A DNA stretch of 19,847 nucleotides from an uncultured Oscillospiraceae bacterium (GTDB lineage Bacteria; Bacillota; Clostridia; Oscillospirales; Oscillospiraceae). The position numbers and the translations under genes are program-made. The stretch lies in the NCBI GenBank assembly GCA_904398675.1, contig CAJFPI010000041.1, positions 1 through 19,847 on the forward strand. The letters run 5' to 3'. Each line of letters starts with the position of its first letter. Within the stretch, counting starts at the first letter, position 1. Below are positions 15,830 through 19,847 of this stretch, one piece after another. The notes under the pieces are model-generated. The model had not been told where the DNA came from. It made no database searches and saw only the letters and a list, made by a program, of their open reading frames with translations.

Positions 15830-16279
15830 TCAAAAATAGTCCTTTAAATATTGGATGTAGTCTGAGAGAAAGCGAAGAATCACCTGCTGCTCTTCCGGCG
15901 TGTAATGCCGAAAGCGCTGATAGGCCGCAGAGCTCCTCTGCTCATGAAACCGGTAGTGGCCCTGGTACGCCTTGTCACCCAGGCTTGTACATCGGAAGAA
16001 GATCTCTTTCCGGTTCTCCTCATTTTGATAGCGCTGGATCAGGCCCCGCTGCTCCAGACGGCGGGCAACCTTGGAAAAGGTCCCCTTCTGAAACCCCAGC
16101 AGCTCTGTCAGCTCCGTGGCGTTCAGGCTCGGGTGGTTGACAATAGCCTCCAGCGTGTGGATCTCCCTGGCGCTGAGCTCAAACCCGCAGCCGTAATCCC
16201 GGCACTTCGCATCAATGACCCGGTCTAAATTGCAAAGGAGTCCCATAGTCTCATCAATTTGTACAACAAAATTGTCCAT
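15830..16279 (-). CDS. MarR family transcriptional regulator
   Basis: Dimeric winged-helix DNA-binding protein, 149 aa, probably the local repressor or activator of the operon. The winged helix covers about residues 35-105: LSAREIHTLEAI, then ATELTELLGFQKGTFSKVARRLEQRGLI (helix-turn-helix) and the wing QRYQNEENRKEIFFRCT. The N- and C-terminal helices would form the dimer interface. The ATG has GAGGTTGAGG upstream. It is the first gene of the ten-gene unit, directly downstream of three TTTCCNNGGAAA palindromes that are good candidate binding sites. A MarR protein in front of an uptake-and-degradation operon commonly senses the substrate or a breakdown product; the ligand here is unknown. Confidence 0.93.
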   Translation of the reverse strand: MDNFVVQIDETMGLLCNLDRVIDAKCRDYGCGFELSAREIHTLEAIVNHPSLNATELTELLGFQKGTFSKVARRLEQRGLIQRYQNEENRKEIFFRCTSLGDKAYQGHYRFHEQRSSAAYQRFRHYTPEEQQVILRFLSDYIQYLKDYF

Positions 16280-16302
16280 ATTTCCTCAACCTCTTTTTTT
16301 CG

Positions 16303-16331
16303 AGCGTAGCACACAGGCTCTGAAAAAGCAA
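16303..16331 (-). promoter_or_regulatory. Possible promoter of the marR-led operon
   Basis: On the minus strand: -35 TTGCTT (16326-16331), a 17-base spacer, and -10 TACGCT (16303-16308) preceded by TGC (extended -10). The hexamers are weak (3/6 each) but spacing is ideal and the palindromes abut the -35 on its upstream side. This gives a leader of about 20 bases to the marR ATG. Confidence 0.42.
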
Positions 16332-16335
16332 GTAG

Positions 16336-16448
16336 TTTCCTCGGAAATAATTTCCTTGGAAACATTTTCTCTGATTTGCTGACTATCTATTCCTTGTATG
16401 CAGTTAAATCTTCGTAAAACGCAAGTAAGGTTTTTGTTTCCCCGGAAA
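16336..16448. promoter_or_regulatory. Three TTTCCNNGGAAA palindromes, probable operators
   Basis: Perfect 5+5 inverted repeats at 16336-16347 (centre TC), 16351-16362 (centre TT) and 16437-16448 (centre CC). The first two lie 15 bases apart centre to centre and together form a larger near-perfect dyad (16335-16363) around base 16349. The third is 86 bases further, toward pcp. Such repeated short palindromes between divergent genes, one of which encodes a MarR regulator, are typical binding sites. Sites one and two sit just upstream of the presumed operon -35. Confidence 0.65.
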
Positions 16449-16610
16449 ATAAGCGGGAACTTGTATAAAAAAATAGACAAACAGAAATGAATATTGGTGT
16501 ATATTTTACATTCTTTGTGTAAAAACACAAGAATTGTACGCGGAAGAAGGACTTTCCCAGCTGTGGCAAACGTGATAAAATTCAAGAAAAACAGAAAGGC
16601 GGCATATCCC

Positions 16611-17252
16611 ATGAAAATCCTCCTCACTGCCTTTGATCCCTTTGGCGGACACAGCACCAATCCCGCCCTTGAGGCTGTCAACAGGGTTCGCAGCCAGTCA
16701 GACGGCATTGAAATCATAAAGAAAATGGTCCCTACCGTTTTCGGGGACTCCATTCAGGCCGCGGCAGCAGAGATCGACGCCGCACGCCCGGACGCTGTTC
16801 TGTGCGTCGGTCTGGCTGGGGGGAGCAGCGCGCTGTGCCTGGAGCGGGTGGCCATCAACATAGACGACGCCCTCATCCCCGACAACCAGGGCAACCAGCC
16901 CATTGACCGGCCCATTGTCCCCGGCGGCCCTGCGGCCATCTTCTCCACGCTCCCCATCAAGGCCATGGTGCAGGCCATACAGCAGGCGGGGCTGCCGGCC
17001 CAGGTGTCCAACTCTGCCGGCACCTTTGTCTGCAATCATCTGATGTACGGCGTGCTGCACCACATACAGAGCCAGCGCCTAAAGATCCGCGCCGGATTTA
17101 TGCACGTTCCATGCACGCCGGAGCAGACCATCCATCAGCCGGAGCGGCCCTCTATGTCTCTGGCCAACATTACCCTGGGAATCGAGGCAGCTGTGGCGGC
17201 CATCGCCGCCCATGAAACCGACATCCTCCTGACCGGAGGCGCTCTGTATTGA
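16611..17252 (+). CDS. pcp: Pyroglutamyl-peptidase I (pyrrolidone carboxyl peptidase)
   Basis: Cytoplasmic cysteine peptidase (C15) that removes N-terminal pyroglutamate, a cyclised glutamine/glutamate residue, from peptides. Length 213 aa, normal for the family. It opens MKILLTAFDPFGG, and the catalytic triad is intact: Glu78 in CLERVAIN, Cys141 in SAGTFVCNHLMYG, His165 in GFMHVP. The ATG at 16611 has AAAGGCGG about nine bases upstream; longer versions beginning further upstream lack a site. It is divergent from the marR-led operon and shares its regulatory region. Because it also opens a lactam-bearing peptide bond, it may belong to the same degradation pathway; that link is an inference from position. 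Confidence 0.96.
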   Translation: MKILLTAFDPFGGHSTNPALEAVNRVRSQSDGIEIIKKMVPTVFGDSIQAAAAEIDAARPDAVLCVGLAGGSSALCLERVAINIDDALIPDNQGNQPIDRPIVPGGPAAIFSTLPIKAMVQAIQQAGLPAQVSNSAGTFVCNHLMYGVLHHIQSQRLKIRAGFMHVPCTPEQTIHQPERPSMSLANITLGIEAAVAAIAAHETDILLTGGALY

Positions 17253-17276
17253 CTGTCTCCCTCCCCCATGCGGCAC

Positions 17277-17326
17277 AAAAAGGGCGGACAGCACAGTTTG
17301 CTGTCCGCCCTTTCGATACGTCAATT
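17277..17326. terminator. Strong bidirectional terminator between pcp and thrC
   Basis: A perfect 15-bp stem, AAAGGGCGGACAGCA (17279-17293) with TGCTGTCCGCCCTTT (17299-17313), and a 5-base loop. The arms end in T-rich sequence on both strands (TTT on the plus side, TTTTT reading minus). It serves the convergent genes pcp and thrC. Confidence 0.9.
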
Positions 17327-17359
17327 TTTTCAGGCGCAATGGGAACACGGCGGGGGAAA

Positions 17360-18601
17360 TTACTCCACCACGATGCCCCGCTTGTCAAACTCCTCCAGCA
17401 GCAGGTCCATGCGGCCGGGGATGGAGATGGGCTCGCCGCAGGCCTTGATGGCGTTGGCCACGTCCTTCAGGCCGTTGCCGGTGACCACGCTGACCACGGT
17501 GGCGTCCTTCTCGATCTTCCCCTCCTCGCAGAGCTTTTTCAGCCCCGCGGAGCCGGCCACGCCGGCGGGCTCGCCGAACACGCCGCAGGTGCGGCCCAGC
17601 AGCTTCTGGGCGGCCATGATCTCCTCGTCGGTGACGTTGACCACAAGGCCGTTTGACTCCCGGATGGCCATGAGGGCCTTGTCCGCGTTGCGGGGCACGC
17701 CCACGGCGATGGAGTCGGCCAGGGTGTTCTCCTCCATGGGATGCCAGGGCTTGTTCTCCGCAATGGCCCGGTTCAGCGGGCAGCAGCCGGCGGCCTGGGC
17801 GGAAATCAGACGGGGCAGCTTATCGATAAAGCCGATGGCGTACAGATCCTTCAGGCCCTTCCACAGCCCCGCGATGGTGCAGCCGTCGCCCACAGAGATG
17901 GCGATGTAGTCCGGGGCCTTCCACTGCAGCTGCTCCATGATCTCCAGGCCCACCGTCTTCTTGCCCTCGGAGAGATAGGGGTTGATGGCCGCGTTGCGGT
18001 TGTACCAGCCCCACTTGTCGATGGCGGCCTCGGAGAGCTCAAAGGTCTCCTCATAGCTGCCCTGGACGGAAATGACGGTGGCGCCGAAGGTCATCAGCTG
18101 GGCCACCTTGCCCTTGGGGGCCCGGGAGGGGACGAAGATGTAGGTCTTGAGCCCGGCGGCGGCGGCGTTGCCGGCCAGGGAGGAGGCGGCGTTGCCGGTG
18201 GAGGAGCAGGCAATCACCTTGGCCCCGGCCTCCCGGGCCTTGGCAACAGCCATGGCGCTGGCCCGGTCCTTCAGGGAGGCGGTGGGGTTCACGCCGTCGT
18301 CCTTCACATAGAGCTTTTTGATGCCCAGCTCCGCGGCCAGCCGGTCCGCCTCGTACAGGGGGCTCCAGCCCACCCGCAGGGGGGTGTCCGCCGTGGTGTC
18401 CTCCACCGGCAGCAGCTCCCGGTAGCGCCACATGGAGTTGTTGCGCCGCTCGGCCAGTTTCTCCTTGGTCAGCTGGCTCTTGATATAGTCGTAGTCGTAG
18501 ACGATATCCAGAATACCGCCGCACTCGCAGGTGGTGAGGTTGGGCGTGGCCTCATAGGTCTTGCCGCATTTGACACACTTGCCGTATAATACATGTTTCA
18601 T
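17360..18601 (-). CDS. thrC: Threonine synthase
   Basis: PLP enzyme (fold type II) that converts O-phosphohomoserine and water to threonine and phosphate. Length 413 aa. The N terminus carries a zinc-ribbon-like cysteine set, C9-x2-C12 and C25-x-C27, as in many long bacterial and archaeal threonine synthases. The PLP lysine is Lys111 in NPTASLKDRA, the substrate loop is SSTGNAASS, and the glycine-rich phosphate loop is VGDGCTIAG. The ATG at 18601 follows AAGGAG at good spacing; upstream in-frame codons encode an arginine-rich stretch unlike the family. That ribosome site overlaps the stop codon of the small ribbon-helix-helix gene, so the two are co-transcribed. The family includes cysteate synthase and similar enzymes; threonine synthase is the best fit. 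Confidence 0.92.
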   Translation of the reverse strand: MKHVLYGKCVKCGKTYEATPNLTTCECGGILDIVYDYDYIKSQLTKEKLAERRNNSMWRYRELLPVEDTTADTPLRVGWSPLYEADRLAAELGIKKLYVKDDGVNPTASLKDRASAMAVAKAREAGAKVIACSSTGNAASSLAGNAAAAGLKTYIFVPSRAPKGKVAQLMTFGATVISVQGSYEETFELSEAAIDKWGWYNRNAAINPYLSEGKKTVGLEIMEQLQWKAPDYIAISVGDGCTIAGLWKGLKDLYAIGFIDKLPRLISAQAAGCCPLNRAIAENKPWHPMEENTLADSIAVGVPRNADKALMAIRESNGLVVNVTDEEIMAAQKLLGRTCGVFGEPAGVAGSAGLKKLCEEGKIEKDATVVSVVTGNGLKDVANAIKACGEPISIPGRMDLLLEEFDKRGIVVE

Positions 18602-18605
18602 GGGA

Positions 18606-18797
18606 TTACTCCTTTTTTGTTTCTTCTCCCTCCTCCGCCAGGTTCTCCAGCGCCACCCGTGTGGCCTCGATAATAAAAGTTGAGAACGTGCAATCAGTTC
18701 CACGGATTGCTCCCTCTACCTGATCGATCAGATCATTCGGAAATCGAACGCTCTTACTTGTCGTCGGTGAATTTTTGGGAATGTGAAACTTTCGCAT
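18606..18797 (-). CDS. Small ribbon-helix-helix-like protein (possible repressor)
   Basis: A 63-residue protein whose middle, SKSVRFPNDLIDQVEGAIRG followed by TFSTFIIEATRVALENL, has the layout of ribbon-helix-helix proteins: a short beta strand with alternating residues (about 14-19), a helix, then a second helix. The C-terminal tail is acidic then basic (EEGEETKKE). GAGGTTGAGG precedes the ATG. Its stop lies four bases before thrC, and its 3' end supplies the thrC ribosome binding site. The divergent promoter region upstream contains a 10-bp inverted repeat (18832-18863) that would suit autoregulation. Whether it controls thrC in response to an amino acid, or is only a leftover of a mobile element, is not known. 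Confidence 0.75.
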   Translation of the reverse strand: MRKFHIPKNSPTTSKSVRFPNDLIDQVEGAIRGTDCTFSTFIIEATRVALENLAEEGEETKKE

Positions 18798-18831
18798 ATC
18801 CTCAACCTCGTGCTACATTTATAAAACAATG

Positions 18832-18877
18832 GTAATGCAGAAATTACTAAAAATCTGCATTACACTTTGTATTGCAA
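18832..18877. promoter_or_regulatory. Inverted repeat between the ribbon-helix-helix gene and the divergent small gene
   Basis: A perfect 10-bp inverted repeat, GTAATGCAGA (18832-18841) and TCTGCATTAC (18854-18863), with a 12-base AT-rich centre. A third, looser half-site GTATTGCAA follows at 18869-18877. It lies between two divergent starts (18797 minus, 18901 plus), the usual place for an operator. No strong T-tract follows, so it is not a terminator. Confidence 0.55.
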
Positions 18878-18900
18878 ATGTATGGCGAGGAGGGGTATTT

Positions 18901-19323
18901 ATGGATTCTTACGCAAAGCTTGCTAACCATCTGATGAGCGCCGCCGGCCTGTTCCGGCGGGGGCTGCCGCTTTCGGCCTATTACCAGGTGCTCCTGGCCA
19001 TCAGCGAGCTGCCGGAGCCGCCGGAGAACAGCGACACGCTGCAGCGGGACCTCAAAAACGCCGTATACATGGAATCCCTGAAACCGACCGAGATCCACGA
19101 CAGGGATTGGTACGACACAGAGCTGTGGAAACCGTACCGCCGGGAGTATGACCTCCTTCCGGAATACTACACCCTGCTCTTCAACGCGGCCACCAACGCG
19201 CAGCTCGACATGCAGCGGCGGGACTACGGCATAGCCAGCGAACGGCTGTGGTTCGCCCAGGCCCTGGCGGAAACCTATGCCGCCGGGGACCTGGCCAGCC
19301 GGCAATTAAAAGCAGGAAAGTAG
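18901..19323 (+). CDS. Conserved-looking unknown protein, 140 aa
   Basis: Not recognised as a named family. Starts MDSYAKLANHLMSAAG, appears largely helical and rich in Leu, Ala, Tyr and charged residues, with no signal peptide or membrane helix. ATG at 18901 follows GGAGGGG at six to seven bases; this is preferred over an earlier ATG at 18829, which would run through the inverted repeat. Residues 86-126 (LPEYYTLLFNAAT and following) match the neighbouring 54-residue protein at 19 of 41 positions without gaps, so the two share a small domain. The first 85 residues are unique to this protein. Cytoplasmic; role unknown. The domain may be a small helical hairpin used for binding; that is a guess. 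Confidence 0.75.
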   Translation: MDSYAKLANHLMSAAGLFRRGLPLSAYYQVLLAISELPEPPENSDTLQRDLKNAVYMESLKPTEIHDRDWYDTELWKPYRREYDLLPEYYTLLFNAATNAQLDMQRRDYGIASERLWFAQALAETYAAGDLASRQLKAGK

Positions 19324-19366
19324 AACACAGTACATTTTTAAATCTGCCAGATTGCCGTTTTTCACA

Positions 19367-19395
19367 TTGCAATCCGGCGGCATCTGTGCTAGGAT
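19367..19395 (+). promoter_or_regulatory. Probable promoter of the 54-residue gene
   Basis: -35 TTGCAA (19367-19372, 4/6), a 17-base spacer, and -10 TAGGAT (19390-19395, 4/6) preceded by TGC (extended -10). The transcript would begin about ten bases before the start codon, leaving room for GTGAGGTG as the ribosome binding site. Confidence 0.45.
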
Positions 19396-19409
19396 GGTGT
19401 TGTGAGGTG

Positions 19410-19574
19410 ATGGATTTGGAAACTAAAAATTTGCCGGACTATTATACTATTTTATTCAATGGCGCCACAGATGCAATCGATGCAATCGACCAACAGAACT
19501 ATGGATTTGCCCGCTCTCTACTCGTAAAGGCCCAGCAGGCTGCTGAGGAGTCCTACATCGAAACCGAGGAATAA
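19410..19574 (+). CDS. Small unknown protein, 54 aa, related to the C-terminal part of its upstream neighbour
   Basis: Begins MDLETKNLPDYYTILFNGAT and continues through QQNYGFARSLLVKAQQAAEE to an acidic end. Predicted to be two amphipathic helices without membrane segment. The start ATG at 19410 has GTGAGGTG directly upstream; a longer frame reaching back to 19248 overlaps the previous gene and lacks a site. Similar short proteins with the LPxYYxxLFN...NYGxA...AQxxAEExY pattern are familiar to me as hypothetical proteins of gut Clostridia and their phages, but without a known role. It is followed by a perfect terminator, so it is very likely expressed as its own unit or with the upstream gene. 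Confidence 0.72.
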   Translation: MDLETKNLPDYYTILFNGATDAIDAIDQQNYGFARSLLVKAQQAAEESYIETEE

Positions 19575-19624
19575 GAAGAGGAATAAATAGAATAATGCTG
19601 AGCAGGGACACAGGCCCCGCGATG

Positions 19625-19656
19625 CGGCCGCAAACAGTGTTTGCGGCCGTTTTTTT
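19625..19656 (+). terminator. Intrinsic terminator after the small-protein pair
   Basis: A perfect 11-bp stem, CGGCCGCAAAC (19625-19635) with GTTTGCGGCCG (19639-19649), and a 3-base loop AGT, followed directly by seven T (19650-19656). Confidence 0.95.
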
Positions 19657-19719
19657 GGGATCTGCGCGGCAGGAAAACACCTGCCAGGCTGCAAGTGTGA
19701 GGTAGGGCATGTCATCCCA

Positions 19720-19810
19720 CGCGAGGCGGGCTTTCGCCCCCTCGCGCTCCCCTATTTATGCGCGCAGGGCGGGGCGGTTGCCCCGCTCCACGGTCGCAAG
19801 CGGAGCTTGC
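19720..19810. repeat. Three closely spaced hairpins in GC-rich sequence at the window edge
   Basis: Inverted repeats at 19720-19746 (11-bp stem with one bulged C, loop TTTC), 19767-19788 (9-bp stem with one G-T pair, loop GGTT) and 19796-19810 (GCAAGC-GGA-GCTTGC). None has a T-tract. The last 190 bases hold no gene I can support. They could belong to a structured RNA, a transfer origin or a gene beginning beyond the window. Confidence 0.5.
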
Positions 19811-19847
19811 TCCCGCGTCTCATGCCGTTACTTGCGGGCCGCTGTCC

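Noticed and set aside
16511..16533. Small hairpin TTGTGT-AAAA-ACACAA upstream of pcp, considered as a terminator or operator
   Set aside because: No T-tract follows on the plus strand and it lies in the leader of pcp. The stem is only six pairs in AT-rich DNA, so it is not listed as a feature.
1..19847. CRISPR array, tRNA/rRNA genes, insertion sequences, prophage genes
   Set aside because: No evenly spaced repeats, no cloverleaf or rRNA-like stretch, and no transposase, integrase or phage structural protein could be seen on either strand.

Overview
The window looks like chromosomal DNA of an anaerobic, fairly GC-rich Firmicute, most probably of the Oscillospiraceae (Flavonifractor/Lawsonibacter-like). 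The basis is strong AGGAGG-type ribosome binding sites, gene types and protein style. This is an inference; there is no rRNA or marker set here to settle it. Almost every gene lies on the minus strand.

Left part (1-5906), housekeeping genes on the minus strand. polA, rimI and tsaD form one tight unit closed by a strong terminator at about 1700-1736. A 650-base AT-rich gap follows. It carries three DnaA-box-like 9-mers, an AT-rich tract, two exact 13-base repeats with Spo0A-box-like cores, and a terminator-like hairpin. After it come lepB (signal peptidase I) with a good promoter, and rbgA (ribosome assembly GTPase), cut by the window edge.

Middle part (6325-16279), one accessory operon of ten genes on the minus strand, with no gap above about 45 bases. 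In transcription order it encodes a MarR-type regulator, a metal-dependent amidohydrolase, a lipoprotein solute-binding protein, two DppB/DppC-type permeases, an L-2-amino-thiazoline-4-carboxylate (ATC) hydrolase family protein, a fumarate-reductase-type flavoprotein, a stand-alone 2Fe-2S protein, and two Dpp/Opp-type ATPases. A nested perfect hairpin follows at 6087-6125. The reading is: import of a small peptide-like or heterocyclic compound, hydrolytic opening of amide or ring bonds by two unrelated hydrolases, and a cytoplasmic redox step. The substrate cannot be read from the sequence. The flavoprotein lacks the usual covalent-FAD histidine and the usual catalytic arginine, so it probably does not act on fumarate or succinate. 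This cluster is the best candidate for an undescribed system in the window.

The 330-base region upstream of marR holds three copies of the palindrome TTTCCNNGGAAA, likely operators. It separates the operon from a divergent pcp (pyroglutamyl peptidase), which could share control and purpose.

Right part (17279-19847). A bidirectional terminator separates pcp from thrC. thrC lies directly behind a gene for a small ribbon-helix-helix-like protein. Upstream of that are an inverted repeat and two plus-strand genes for small unknown proteins that share a related 41-residue segment. These end in a perfect hairpin terminator, followed by about 190 bases rich in hairpins with no recognised gene.
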